From contig OZ239145.1 in NCBI GenBank assembly GCA_965194535.1, positions 1,736,001 to 1,800,000 on the forward strand: 64,000 bases of DNA, given 5' to 3'. Positions within the stretch are counted from its first letter, which is position 1. Every line of letters begins with the position of its first letter. Under the pieces are notes generated by a model. It had not been told where the DNA came from and ran no database searches. It saw only the letters and a list, made by a program, of their open reading frames with translations. Position numbers and translations under genes: made by a program. Below are positions 1-8,866 of the stretch, one piece after another. This DNA is from Verrucolacustris abundans (lineage in GTDB: Bacteria > Verrucomicrobiota > Verrucomicrobiia > Methylacidiphilales > Verrucolacustridaceae).

Positions 1-1639
1 GAGCCGCAACGGCATTTCCGCTCGGTTCTGCTCCATCATAATCGTCTTTCATTCGGGCAATGAGACTTTCATCCACGCTTGCCCATAATCCACCCCTTTC
101 CCTGTCCTCAAATGTTTCCAACATCTTTTTCGCTAAATCCACTGCCCGCTTGAGGTAATCTACTTTTAAAGTGACCTGATGGAGATCGACTAGGGCCTGC
201 AAAACCCCCGCATAATCCTCTAATAGGTGCGTATCATCTTTTTTTCCGTTTCGCCAACGGTGCGTTGGTGTCCCGTCTTTACGTAAAAGATCCCTTTCCA
301 AGAAACCCCATATTTCCTCCGCTCTTTTCGCATAATGGGATCCCCCACCCCATCGCGCTGCCTTCGCATACCCTGAAATTGCTAACGCATTCCAAGAGGT
401 CAGCACCTTATCATCTTTTCCTGGACGAATCCTACCCTCCCTTCTCCTCCTCATTTTATCTCTTAAACCATCCAGAATATCATTCTCATCCGCCGCCGGA
501 ACTCTTTGGAGTGCTAATACATTCCACCCTTTCACTGGGTGATGCGGATCCATGAAGTTTCCCGCCTCGGTGACTCCCCATATTTCCTCGGCTAACTTGA
601 ATTCCCTCTCTGTTGCAAGCTCCCGTATTTCACTCCTTGTCCACACGTAGAACTTCCCCTCTGCCCCCTCACTGTCTGCATCTTCGGCTGATGCCAACCC
701 TCCCCCTTCCACCCTCAAGTCTCTATCCATGTATTCAGCGATCCCTCTTACCACGTCCCTGGGCCACTGCTCCCCTAACGCCACCCCCAGCTCCGCATAC
801 AGACCCATTAACTGGGCATTGTCGTAGAGCATCTTTTCGAAATGAGGTACCGCCCACTCCCCGTCCACTGCATATCGATGAAAGCCTCCCCCAATCTGAT
901 CGTAGATCCCACCCATCCGCATCGCTCGGCCTGTATGCCTCACTATATCCAAAAGCTGCTCACTCTTTTCTGCATAAGACCTTCTTAATAAGAAAAGAGG
1001 CTGGCTCGGCCTTGGAAACTTGGGCGCCCCACCAAATCCCCCGTGCTTTCGGTCATACTCCATGGCCATCTCATCTGTTCCGGCCTTAAGAATTTTCTCC
1101 CCATCAGATACACCACTCCCCCCCGTTCCCTGCCCTAAAGTCCGAACCCGTTGAGATAACTCCTCCGCCCACCCCTGTACCTCCTCCCCTCTCTCCCTCC
1201 ACGCCGCTGCAATCTGACCCAACACATCCACAAACCCAGGCCTCCCATGGCCCCCAACTGGCGGAAAATAGGTCCCCCCATAGAACGGCTTCCCCTCAGG
1301 GGTCACCCAAACGGAAAGAGGCCATCCCCCCTGACCCGTCATGGCCTGAACGGCCGTCATGTAGACTCGGTCCACATCCGGACGCTCCTCCCGATCCACT
1401 TTGACTGAAATAAAATCCCGATTTAGCACCTTGGCCACATCCTCACTCTCAAACGACTCCCGCTCCATCACATGACACCAGTGACACGTCGAATATCCGA
1501 TGCTTAGAAAAACCGGCTTATTTTCCTCCTTCGCTTTCCTCCATACCGCATCCCCCCACGGCATCCAATCCACTGGATTATGGGCATGCTGCAACAAATA
1601 GGGACTCACCTCCCCAGCCAACGCATTCGCCTTCTTCAC
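1..1639 (-). CDS. DUF255 thioredoxin-like protein (YyaL/SSP411 type), partial at left edge
   Basis: The frame is open to the left edge, so the C-terminus is missing; about 546 codons are visible. The N-terminus has the family signature: H-N-P-V-D-W, then P-W-G, then T-C-H-W-C-H-V-M-E, a thioredoxin-fold segment with a CxxC motif. It is followed by G-G-W-P-L-S-V and G-G-T-Y-F-P-P. Further in are G-G-F-G-G-A-P-K-F-P and P-H-F-E-K-M-L-Y-D-N-A-Q-L, typical of the alpha/alpha-barrel part of the family. The start is a GTG at 1639, because an in-frame TAG lies 9 bases upstream. The gene begins 51 bases after the PL6 stop and could be read through from the sulfatase operon. The biochemical role of the family is not settled. 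Family assignment is firm; a link to polysaccharide use is not. Confidence 0.9.
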   Translation of the reverse strand, partial: MKKANALAGEVSPYLLQHAHNPVDWMPWGDAVWRKAKEENKPVFLSIGYSTCHWCHVMERESFESEDVAKVLNRDFISVKVDREERPDVDRVYMTAVQAMTGQGGWPLSVWVTPEGKPFYGGTYFPPVGGHGRPGFVDVLGQIAAAWRERGEEVQGWAEELSQRVRTLGQGTGGSGVSDGEKILKAGTDEMAMEYDRKHGGFGGAPKFPRPSQPLFLLRRSYAEKSEQLLDIVRHTGRAMRMGGIYDQIGGGFHRYAVDGEWAVPHFEKMLYDNAQLMGLYAELGVALGEQWPRDVVRGIAEYMDRDLRVEGGGLASAEDADSEGAEGKFYVWTRSEIRELATEREFKLAEEIWGVTEAGNFMDPHHPVKGWNVLALQRVPAADENDILDGLRDKMRRRREGRIRPGKDDKVLTSWNALAISGYAKAARWGGGSHYAKRAEEIWGFLERDLLRKDGTPTHRWRNGKKDDTHLLEDYAGVLQALVDLHQVTLKVDYLKRAVDLAKKMLETFEDRERGGLWASVDESLIARMKDDYDGAEPSGNAVAA

Positions 1640-1690
1640 CCGCCAATCCTAGCCCGTCTTATCACTTTTCGCACCCCCCGACATCCTGAA

Positions 1691-3199
1691 TCACTCTTTC
1701 TTCTTTTTCTTCTTCTTTTTCTCCCCCTTGGCAGGTTCAGCTCTGTAACACGACTTATCATCTTCAATCGCGAACTGCCCCGCCTTCCGGAGCGCAACCA
1801 CCCACTCAGGCCCTACATCCTCCGGCTTCAACACCTTCCAATTCGCCAACTCCTGCTCCGCCGACCACCCCGCAGGGATCGACTCCACTTTGCATCCCGA
1901 CTCGGCAAGTGCGTAGGCACAGGTCCCGCCCAAAAGGAGATTGTTCTCATAATGATTGGGCGAAAGCTTGATCTTATCCAAAGGGGGTTGCGTGTCTGGT
2001 AGCGAACCGATCACGGATTCACCACCAGCTGACCGGATGAACCGATTATCTTTGATCTGACAATTTTCTGGCAACAGAACCAGCTGATTCTCAGGCCAGT
2101 GCCTCTTGTAAGCAAAACCCACCTCTAAATCTGCCCCTGTATTGTTAACGGAAACGTTGCGTGCCAAGACCAGATCCTGAACAGGAGGATACTTTGCAAC
2201 ATTCACCTCACTCCCTTCCCCTTTTTTACTCTTTTTTTCCTTCATGTTCGCTTGGTAATCCGACGTCAGGGCCGACTCAATATATTCCCCCGTCTGAATT
2301 CGAATTCCCCAATCACAACCCGAAACGTAATTCCCTTCCACCTTGTTATCGAAACCTGACATTCGCAACCCCTGAGCCCCCTCCACACCCTTTCCGAGTA
2401 TAATATTTCCCTGAACCACATTATGGGAACCTTGCCGGATATTCAGACACCCACGACTTCCCACGATCGTGTTACTCAGGACTCGATTGTAATTCGACTT
2501 CAGCGAAATGATTTCTGTACCTTCTCCATCCGCACCATCAAACAGATTCCCTTCCACCAGACAGAAAGCCCCATCCTTATCCTTGGGATCAAACTTTCCC
2601 GGTCCCCACATCCGAAGAATTTCACGCCCGTTCCCGTCTTCGAGCGGGATATTTTTAAAGTAACAGCCCCGAACGGTGTTGGTGCGACTCCCGTCAATCG
2701 CATTACCGATTAAGGGATGCATGTTGTTCTTTCCCTTGAAGTAACATTTCTCCACGACGTTATTATCTCCGCTGAAGTAGGCCCAATAACTCTCATCCTC
2801 AAATTCCGCGGGGTTGTAATCGATCACAGCAGTATTACGAACGGTGCCGTGATGGGATTTAAAATGAATGACCGAAAATTGCTTGGGATCGATGGCTCCC
2901 CGCGTGAAATAAAGACCATCCACCACCACATGGGGGGCATTGATCTCCAAGTAGGAGGCTCCTGTGAGCAGTGTCTCTCCAGGACTCTCGGCCCGGATCG
3001 TGAGGGGGCTCTGTTCCGAACCCCCACGCCCGACTTTGATTTCCGCGTCTGGCCAATTCCCTTTCGCCAACACGATCACATCCCCAGGACCTGCCGAACC
3101 TAAAGCCCCAGCCAAGGCGGCTACATTCGGCACAGAAATCTCGCTGGCCCATAGGGCCGAAAAACTAACAAGAAGGATACCGAGCATAGTTTTTTTCAT
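1691..3199 (-). CDS. secreted polysaccharide lyase family 6 (chondroitinase B / alginate lyase type)
   Basis: A 502-residue secreted beta-helix lyase. Residues 1-19 form a signal peptide ending A-L-W-A-S. The PL6 catalytic pair is recognisable: Lys234 in I-S-L-K-S-N and Arg255 in L-N-I-R-Q-G. Their spacing of 21 residues equals that of Lys250/Arg271 of chondroitinase B (recalled from the family). The rungs E-I-I-S-L-K-S and V-V-Q-G-N support the assignment. It would cleave uronate-containing polysaccharide by beta-elimination outside the cytoplasm; sequence alone does not separate alginate from dermatan/chondroitin or related substrates. The ATG at 3199 follows a GGAG and overlaps the stop of the preceding gene as ATGA, so the two are translationally coupled. 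An upstream in-frame start at 3283 was rejected because it would precede the signal peptide. The C-terminus is an odd tail with eight consecutive lysines. Confidence 0.93.
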   Translation of the reverse strand: MKKTMLGILLVSFSALWASEISVPNVAALAGALGSAGPGDVIVLAKGNWPDAEIKVGRGGSEQSPLTIRAESPGETLLTGASYLEINAPHVVVDGLYFTRGAIDPKQFSVIHFKSHHGTVRNTAVIDYNPAEFEDESYWAYFSGDNNVVEKCYFKGKNNMHPLIGNAIDGSRTNTVRGCYFKNIPLEDGNGREILRMWGPGKFDPKDKDGAFCLVEGNLFDGADGEGTEIISLKSNYNRVLSNTIVGSRGCLNIRQGSHNVVQGNIILGKGVEGAQGLRMSGFDNKVEGNYVSGCDWGIRIQTGEYIESALTSDYQANMKEKKSKKGEGSEVNVAKYPPVQDLVLARNVSVNNTGADLEVGFAYKRHWPENQLVLLPENCQIKDNRFIRSAGGESVIGSLPDTQPPLDKIKLSPNHYENNLLLGGTCAYALAESGCKVESIPAGWSAEQELANWKVLKPEDVGPEWVVALRKAGQFAIEDDKSCYRAEPAKGEKKKKKKKKE

Positions 3200-3924
3200 T
3201 TTTTTTCTCCGTTGGTTGGGATTCGGGTGACTTTGAAGTTGTCGAAGCGGATGTGGCTGCGGGTGGTTCGAAACCCGAACCAACCCTCCCGATAGGGTTC
3301 GGGATCGTCGTAAGTAAAGATGAGTTCACCGTCACGAAGGAACTGGATTTTCTTTCCATCGGCCACCAGTTCGATCTTCAAGGTTTTGTTTGGCACGTTC
3401 ATGAATTTGGCTTCGGTGAGATCATATTCTGGCTTCAGGGGCTTGTCGTCTCTCGGACGGGGATACCGACGAAACCTTGTGGTAACATTCTCGTTGGCCC
3501 CATACCCGACATAGTAGGTCTTCAACGGATCGTACTTTTTAAAATTTCCACTCCGCTCCTTCGAGCCGACGAAAAGATCTTCAGGGCTCTTAGGATCGCT
3601 CGCCATCCAGAAGCAGTTTAGATCGCTGATTCGGTCGTTCGGACCCCCTTTTTGAACCATGGTCGCGTTGTAGGTAATGCGTACGGGGCCCGAGATCTTC
3701 TCCTTAAACCAAACCGTGCATCCACCTTTGTCGTGCGTCCCAGGGGCATCGTCGATATCCAGCTCTCCCCCGATCAATTGGGTTTTTCCACTTGGAGTCT
3801 GCTCCACTACCCATCGGGAAAGATCTCCAGAAAAATCATCTTGAAAGAGAATCTCCTCCGCCCTCAGCGGAAAAGAAGACAGAACAGCCAAAAACAGAAC
3901 CCAAAAAATCCGACTGGGTTTCAT
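3196..3924 (-). CDS. secreted DUF6250/DUF1080-like jelly-roll protein
   Basis: A 242-residue protein with a signal peptide (M-K-P-S-R-I-F-W-V-L-F, cleavage near L-R-A-E). The body looks like a concanavalin-type jelly roll: L-F-Q-D-D-F-S-G near the mature N-terminus and G-W-F-G-F-R-T-T-R-S-H-I-R-F-D-N-F near the end, typical of carbohydrate-active beta-sandwich domains in Verrucomicrobiota and Bacteroidota. It sits between a sulfatase and a PL6 lyase in one leftward operon, 22 bases after the sulfatase stop and with an ATGA overlap to PL6, so a role in the same polysaccharide system is likely. No catalytic residues could be assigned; it may bind or cleave sugar. The ATG at 3924 gives a clean signal peptide; a TTG at 3945 is an alternative. 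It ends in G-E-K-K, a mild version of the lysine tails on its neighbours. Confidence 0.8.
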   Translation of the reverse strand: MKPSRIFWVLFLAVLSSFPLRAEEILFQDDFSGDLSRWVVEQTPSGKTQLIGGELDIDDAPGTHDKGGCTVWFKEKISGPVRITYNATMVQKGGPNDRISDLNCFWMASDPKSPEDLFVGSKERSGNFKKYDPLKTYYVGYGANENVTTRFRRYPRPRDDKPLKPEYDLTEAKFMNVPNKTLKIELVADGKKIQFLRDGELIFTYDDPEPYREGWFGFRTTRSHIRFDNFKVTRIPTNGEKK

Positions 3925-3946
3925 GATAACGATCGACCCATTCAAA

Positions 3947-5326
3947 CTATTCAGAGGAAGGCTCGCTCGTCTCGTCTTTGCTCTTCTTTATCTTCTTGTC
4001 CTTCTTTTTCTCACCCTTGCTGCCGTGCCGTCCGGTGCCATCCCCGTCATCTAAAATGCCACCAGCAGGGTTCAGTTTTTCCAAGGCTGCTTTGAGTTTT
4101 GCCCTTTCTGCCACGGCCACTGGATCCGTGCTGTCCGCAGGCACAAGCTTCTCCTCAAACGGAGCGCCACTCATGTCGTACAACTCCCCTTTTTCATTCA
4201 ATTTCCAATTCATGTCGCGCACATACCACATCCGTGCCAACTGCACATAGGCCCACTCGCGGGGCGTCCCCTTCTCTCCCTTGATCTGCGGCAAGAAACT
4301 GTGCCCATCGATAATCACGTTTTCAGGAAGCTTGGCTCCTGCGGCTGCCGCAAACGTGGGTACGTAATCTGAAAAATCGATCATATCTGCACACACTTGG
4401 CCGGCCGGAGTCGTGCCAGGCCAGTTAACGATCATCGGAACCAGACTTCCCCCCTCGAGCATGGATCCCTTGGATCCATTAATTTTTTTCCCTCCCACCG
4501 TCGAAATAGCCGCTCCGCCCTTAGCCGTTCCATTGTCGCCAACGTAGACGATCAGAGTCTTTTCTCGTAATTTCAGCTTCTCCAACTCCGAGACAAGCTG
4601 TCCCACCAACTTATCGTGGTAAACAATGTTATCTGCATACAGCTCATTATCAGTGGCTCCCACTTTGCTGTCGGGGGTCGGGAGGATGTCCCCGTGGATA
4701 TGAGACATCGAATAGTAGAGATAAAACGGTTTATCCTGATTGCGGGTGATAAAATCCACGATTAGCTTGTGCATCAAATCAGGCACATACTCCTTGTCCT
4801 TTAGTTCCACCTGTTTTCCGTTGAGGGTGTACTCCTTGCCCTTGGGCTGGGTATTCCAAAAGATTCCGCTTCCTTTAAACGTCAGATACTCGTCGAATCC
4901 AAAGTCAGAAGGCATCAAGGGTAACTGCCCCCACTTACCAATGGATGCAGATACATAGCCCGATTCTTTAAGGATTTTCGGCATCATGGTCTCTTGCTGA
5001 GGGGTAAAACCACTAGTTTTGTCTTGATTCACCGCCCCAGTGCGAAACGCATACCGTCCTGTCAAAATCATCGCCCGCGAAGGACCACAAAGTGGCGCAG
5101 CATACGTGTGGGTGAACTTCATTCCCCCTGCCGCCAACGCATCCAGGTTGGGAGTCTTGTACTGATCCGAACCGAAACAGCTGAGAATATCGACCCCTAA
5201 ATCATCCGAGAGAATGAAAATGATGTTGGGCTTATTCGCCCCTGTCGTTTTTGGGGCAGTCGTTTCCTTCGCATGTGTGAAGCCCCCGAAAGACAAGACC
5301 AACAGGATAAATAAATATTTTTTCAT
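3947..5326 (-). CDS. secreted sulfatase, family S1 (FGly type)
   Basis: A 459-residue sulfatase that would remove sulfate esters from the polysaccharide or its fragments. Residues 1-19 are a signal peptide. N-I-I-F-I-L-S-D-D-L-G at about 34-44 holds the metal-binding aspartates. The maturation motif C-G-P-S-R at 80-84 followed by L-T-G-R lets Cys80 become formylglycine. The metal motif Y-V-G-D-N-G is also present. The ATG at 5326 has AGAGGA upstream. The gene starts 17 bases after the stop of the first sulfatase, in the same leftward operon. No anaerobic sulfatase-maturating enzyme or FGE gene is visible in the window. The C-terminus is lysine-rich (K-G-E-K-K-K-D-K-K-I-K-K), like its operon neighbours. 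Substrate and subfamily cannot be read from the sequence. Confidence 0.95.
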   Translation of the reverse strand: MKKYLFILLVLSFGGFTHAKETTAPKTTGANKPNIIFILSDDLGVDILSCFGSDQYKTPNLDALAAGGMKFTHTYAAPLCGPSRAMILTGRYAFRTGAVNQDKTSGFTPQQETMMPKILKESGYVSASIGKWGQLPLMPSDFGFDEYLTFKGSGIFWNTQPKGKEYTLNGKQVELKDKEYVPDLMHKLIVDFITRNQDKPFYLYYSMSHIHGDILPTPDSKVGATDNELYADNIVYHDKLVGQLVSELEKLKLREKTLIVYVGDNGTAKGGAAISTVGGKKINGSKGSMLEGGSLVPMIVNWPGTTPAGQVCADMIDFSDYVPTFAAAAGAKLPENVIIDGHSFLPQIKGEKGTPREWAYVQLARMWYVRDMNWKLNEKGELYDMSGAPFEEKLVPADSTDPVAVAERAKLKAALEKLNPAGGILDDGDGTGRHGSKGEKKKDKKIKKSKDETSEPSSE

Positions 5327-5343
5327 GAATGATCCTCTTTGTT

Positions 5344-6876
5344 TTACTCGCCGTCTCCCGCTTTATCCTTCTTCTTTTTCTTGGCCTTCTTTTCGTACCC
5401 TGATTCAGGGGCGCCTTCATTACCCATCTGGGGCTTAGCCTCGGGAAGCTTGGCCAACACAGCCCGAAGCTTGGTAACCAGTTCAGGATTCTCTTGAGCC
5501 AAATTCTTTTTCTCCAACGGATCGGTCTGATAGTCATAAAGCTCGATCGCTGCTTTCTCTGCCGGATCGTTAGGCTCTTTCCACTCGACCAAACGGTAGC
5601 GGTCGTTTCTCACCGCACGTCCGATCAACTTCCTCTTCGTATCATCCGTTTTTTCTGCCCGAGGATATGCATGAAACACATACTCGTTCACCTTCTGATT
5701 TGGATCCTTCAGGATCGGGACCAGGCTTTTTCCATCCAAACCCATTCCCACAATACCGGTCTCCGGCAGAGTCTGCCCAGTCAACTCCAACAAAGTGGGG
5801 TATAGATCAACCGTCTCAATCAGGGCGGAGGTACGTTGCCCCGTCTTGATACCAGGACCGCTGATCAAAATCGGAATCCGGGTCGCCTGCTCGTAGTTGG
5901 TATGTTTGCACCACTTTCCGTGATCCCCCAAGTGCCAACCGTGATCCCCCCAAAGAACAATAAAGGTATTCTCCGCCATCCCCAACTCGTCCAGTGCCGC
6001 GACCACCTTTCCAATCTGCGCATCCGTGTAACTCGTCGCAGCGTAATATCCATGAATCAAGTGACGGGCGAAATCATCCGGGAAAGGTAACTTATCCACG
6101 GGCAATTTCTGATACTGCATGATCTCACCTGACTCTCCGAGAGCGTAGGCGGGCGATCCCTCAGGAGCCGTACGAAACTCCGGCAAAGAAAACTGCTCGG
6201 GCTTAAACTGATCCCAGTACTTCTTGGGAGCCACGAAAGGAAGATGAGGCTTATGAAAACCCACCATCATCATGAAGGGCTGTCCCGGCTTCTCTTTCTT
6301 TGCCTTCAAACGCACAATGGCCTCTTCGGCGATTTTTCCATCCTGATAGTAATTATCCGCCACATCTCCCGCCTCCGTTGCCGTCCCCTTCTCTCCTTTC
6401 ACCGGCGCACGATTTTCCTCGATCGCGTACGTCTCTCCCTTGGCTTCCCAACTCGGAACTGACCATGAAGGTTTGTCATTGAGGCTGGCATGATAGATCT
6501 TGCCGAGGGATTCGACCTCGTAGCCGTTTTTCATAAAGGTCTGACCCATGCTGACCGCATTCGAATAAACGGGGATATCGCGAAAATAGGTCTTCAAGTC
6601 ATAGAGCCCCATCGTTTGAGGTCGGATGCCCAACATCAAAGAGTTGCGCGAAGGTGCACAAACAGCCTGATTTACATACGCTTTTTCAAACAGCATCCCG
6701 CGGGCAGCCAACTTATCGAGGTTTGGGGTCTTCGCATTTTTGTCCCCATAACAACCCAACACCGGCTTCAAATCATCCACCACAATAAAAAGAACATTCG
6801 GCTTATTCGTAGCTGAAAATCCAAATTCACCCAAAAGACACATCCCAAGGAATAATTTTATTACAAATTTATGCAT
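5344..6876 (-). CDS. secreted sulfatase, iduronate-2-sulfatase-like (family S1)
   Basis: A 510-residue FGly sulfatase and the first gene of the leftward sulfatase-PL6 operon. A signal peptide (residues 1-21) precedes N-V-L-F-I-V-V-D-D-L-K-P-V-L-G-C-Y-G, the metal-binding start typical of iduronate-2-sulfatases. The motif C-A-P-S-R-N-S-L at 73-80 marks Cys73 as the formylglycine precursor. G-F-H-K-P-H-L-P-F and W-G-D-H-G-W-H-L-G-D-H-G are further sulfatase signatures. It would desulfate uronic-acid or hexose residues. The ATG at 6876 is preferred because it opens directly into the signal peptide; a GTG at 6891 is possible. The C-terminus ends in a tail with five consecutive lysines. A palindromic operator candidate lies 40 bases upstream. 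Confidence 0.95.
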   Translation of the reverse strand: MHKFVIKLFLGMCLLGEFGFSATNKPNVLFIVVDDLKPVLGCYGDKNAKTPNLDKLAARGMLFEKAYVNQAVCAPSRNSLMLGIRPQTMGLYDLKTYFRDIPVYSNAVSMGQTFMKNGYEVESLGKIYHASLNDKPSWSVPSWEAKGETYAIEENRAPVKGEKGTATEAGDVADNYYQDGKIAEEAIVRLKAKKEKPGQPFMMMVGFHKPHLPFVAPKKYWDQFKPEQFSLPEFRTAPEGSPAYALGESGEIMQYQKLPVDKLPFPDDFARHLIHGYYAATSYTDAQIGKVVAALDELGMAENTFIVLWGDHGWHLGDHGKWCKHTNYEQATRIPILISGPGIKTGQRTSALIETVDLYPTLLELTGQTLPETGIVGMGLDGKSLVPILKDPNQKVNEYVFHAYPRAEKTDDTKRKLIGRAVRNDRYRLVEWKEPNDPAEKAAIELYDYQTDPLEKKNLAQENPELVTKLRAVLAKLPEAKPQMGNEGAPESGYEKKAKKKKKDKAGDGE

Positions 6877-7029
6877 ATTATAGTTTCCCACGATTCGCTC
6901 TCGAAAGAAAGGGCTTGTTAACGAGTTAACTCTTTTTCTTTTTTACCTCTCGAGACAGCACCTGCCGAGGATACATCCGAATGCGAGAGTTTCTCGTGAT
7001 TTTCGCAAAAAAAATTGTAAGATTCTTTA
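6877..7029. promoter_or_regulatory. divergent promoter region between sulfatase operon and dehydrogenase operon
   Basis: This 153-base AT-rich spacer separates two operons that diverge. It carries a palindrome (6917-6930) related to those upstream of three other genes of the locus. Poly-A/T stretches near 6945 and 7008 are typical of promoter DNA. No -35/-10 pair stood out clearly enough to assign. Confidence 0.6.
6917..6930. promoter_or_regulatory. putative LacI-type operator, site 1
   Basis: The 14 bases GTTAACGAGTTAAC form a near-perfect palindrome with half-sites GTTAA. It matches the core TTAACTAGTTAA found upstream of the PEP-CTERM gene and the 1,202-residue gene. It lies 40 bases before the sulfatase ATG and 99 bases before the dehydrogenase ATG, so it could control both. 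Assignment to the LacI-family protein at 23967 is inference from shared sites and proximity. Confidence 0.6.
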
Positions 7030-8052
7030 ATGTCTTCCCACGTTCTTCTGATTCCCATGACCTCGGAAGAGGGCAAAGACTTCCTGCCCCAGGCTGTTCA
7101 AAACAAACTTAACGCCCTCCCTTTCCGCCAAGTCCCTATCTCCCTCCCCCTAGGCGATCCAGCATCCTGGAAGTCGCTTCTCGAAAAACATCAACCCGAA
7201 GCCCTCCTCTGTGCGTGGGGTTGCCCTCCAATCCCCGACGACCTTCCCGTCGGCAAACCTAGCCAACTCCGCTATGTGGCCTATCTCGCCGGTAGCGTGA
7301 AAAAGCTCGTCCCCCGAAAACTGATCGAAAACGGCCTCCTCGTCACCAACTGGGGCAATGCCATCAGCCGTACCATCTCCGAATGCGGCCTCCTCCTCAT
7401 CCTCACCGCGATGCGCCGCTCCGCTTACTGGAACGTTGCAATGCATCGGGACGGAGCTTGGAAGGACGGTATGAAAACCGTCACCCAAAGCCTCTTCTGC
7501 CGAAGCATCGGCCTCCACGGGTTCGGTGCCATCGCCCAGGAAATGATTCCCCTCCTCCGCCCTTTCGATGTCTCTATCTCCGCCTTCTCCCCCAGCGTCC
7601 CGGACGCCGTCTTCCAGAAATACGGCGTTACCCGTTCCACCTCCCTCGACCACCTCTTCTCCCAACATGACATCGTCGTCGAACTCGCCCCCTACACAGA
7701 AAAGAATCACCACATCGTAACCGAAAAACTCCTCCGCTCGATCCGCCCCGGCGGCGCCTTCATCAACATCGGCCGAGGCGCCGTCGTCGACGAAGCCGCC
7801 CTCATCCGTGTCGCCCGTGACCGCGCCGCCGACCTCCAGATCGGCCTCGATGTCTACGAAACCGAACCTCTCCCCAAGGACTCCCCTCTCCGCGGCCTGC
7901 CCAATGTTGCCCTCCTCCCCCACATTGCTGGCCCCACCAAAGATCGGCGCCAGGACACCGCCTCTTTCGCCATCGAGAATCTTCAACGCTTCCTCCAGGG
8001 AAAACCCCTCGAATCTGTGATCACCCTCGATGTCTATGACCGCGCCACATAA
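7030..8052 (+). CDS. D-isomer-specific 2-hydroxyacid dehydrogenase
   Basis: A 340-residue NAD(P)-dependent dehydrogenase that should interconvert a 2-hydroxy acid and a 2-oxo acid in the cytoplasm. The nucleotide-binding loop is G-L-H-G-F-G-A-I-A-Q (around 158-167), a variant of GxGxxG. The catalytic set is present: Arg in N-I-G-R-G-A-V-V-D-E, Glu in Y-E-T-E-P-L-P, and His in P-H-I-A-G-P-T. It heads a rightward operon, overlapping the next gene by 23 bases, and diverges from the sulfatase operon across a shared operator candidate. The substrate is unknown; a sugar-acid intermediate of the local pathway is plausible. No strong ribosome binding site is seen before the ATG. Confidence 0.92.
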   Translation: MSSHVLLIPMTSEEGKDFLPQAVQNKLNALPFRQVPISLPLGDPASWKSLLEKHQPEALLCAWGCPPIPDDLPVGKPSQLRYVAYLAGSVKKLVPRKLIENGLLVTNWGNAISRTISECGLLLILTAMRRSAYWNVAMHRDGAWKDGMKTVTQSLFCRSIGLHGFGAIAQEMIPLLRPFDVSISAFSPSVPDAVFQKYGVTRSTSLDHLFSQHDIVVELAPYTEKNHHIVTEKLLRSIRPGGAFINIGRGAVVDEAALIRVARDRAADLQIGLDVYETEPLPKDSPLRGLPNVALLPHIAGPTKDRRQDTASFAIENLQRFLQGKPLESVITLDVYDRAT

Positions 8053-8866
8053 TCCCTCCCGCTCTTTCCTCACCTGCTTCTCAACGATGGGTTGTACAGA
8101 ACTGACCCTTCCCCAAGTCCTCTCCCTCGCCGACCAGTTCTCAATCGACTGCCTCGAACTCCGCTCTCTCGAAAATCGTATCGACCTCCCCACCTATCTT
8201 CCGGAACAACTCGGTGGCCTCCCCGCTATCCGCACCTCCCTCGCTCGCCACCCTGCACGCGTTCTCGGCACCTCCTTCAAACTCGTCGGCGACACCGAAG
8301 CCGGCCGCACCACCCTCCTCTCCTTTGCCCAACTGGCCGAGCAGATCAGCACTCCTTACCTTCGTATCTTTGGTGGGGGTACTTGGGGTACCCCCCTCAC
8401 AGACGAAAACTACCGCCAAGCGGTCGAAGTCCTTAACTGGTGGCAGGAGCAGAAAAAGAAAAACAAGTGGCAGGTAGAAATCCTCATCGAAACCCACGAC
8501 GCCTTCTCTGCCACCCCTCCCCTCCTCAAACTTTTCGAACTCCTCGGCCGCTCCCATCCGATCATCTGGGACTCCCACCACACCTGGCGCCTCGCTGGCG
8601 AAACCCCCGCCGATAGTTGGAAACATCTCAAGCCCCACACCCGCCACGTCCACATCAAGGACAGCATCCTCAAACCTTCCGCTCGGCATCCCTATACTTA
8701 TGTCCTACCCGGAACCGGCGAAATGCCAGCCCGCCAAGTTCTCGACCTCCTCCAAAAGGACAATTTCAGCGGAGCCGTCTCGCTTGAATGGGAAAAAATG
8801 TGGCATCCCTATCTCACCCCGATTCAGGATGCCCTCTCCGCCTGCCAAAAGGAGAAGTGGTGGTAA
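8030..8866 (+). CDS. sugar phosphate isomerase/epimerase-like TIM-barrel protein
   Basis: A 278-residue member of the xylose-isomerase-like TIM-barrel superfamily (AP endonuclease 2 fold). Seen: I-D-C-L-E-L-R on the second strand, L-R-I-F-G-G-G-T-W-G, I-L-I-E-T-H-D-A-F, W-D-S-H-H-T-W-R, H-V-H-I-K-D-S and S-L-E-W-E-K-M-W near the end. The Glu, Asp, His and Glu residues in these strands match the usual metal-binding positions. Likely role: isomerisation or epimerisation of a sugar or sugar acid; the substrate is not predictable. It overlaps the dehydrogenase gene by 23 bases (by 17 if the second ATG at 8036 is used) and the next gene by about 7. Confidence 0.88.
   Translation: MSMTAPHNPSRSFLTCFSTMGCTELTLPQVLSLADQFSIDCLELRSLENRIDLPTYLPEQLGGLPAIRTSLARHPARVLGTSFKLVGDTEAGRTTLLSFAQLAEQISTPYLRIFGGGTWGTPLTDENYRQAVEVLNWWQEQKKKNKWQVEILIETHDAFSATPPLLKLFELLGRSHPIIWDSHHTWRLAGETPADSWKHLKPHTRHVHIKDSILKPSARHPYTYVLPGTGEMPARQVLDLLQKDNFSGAVSLEWEKMWHPYLTPIQDALSACQKEKWW

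Noticed and set aside
265..1089. Two plus-strand open frames of 96 and 158 codons near the left edge.
   Set aside because: They lie opposite the DUF255 gene and are Pro/Ser/His-rich, as expected for antisense frames.
7150..8193. A 347-codon open frame on the minus strand opposite the dehydrogenase and isomerase genes.
   Set aside because: It is antisense to two clear enzymes, is rich in Gly, Asp and Glu in the way antisense frames of GC-rich genes are, and has no recognisable domain.
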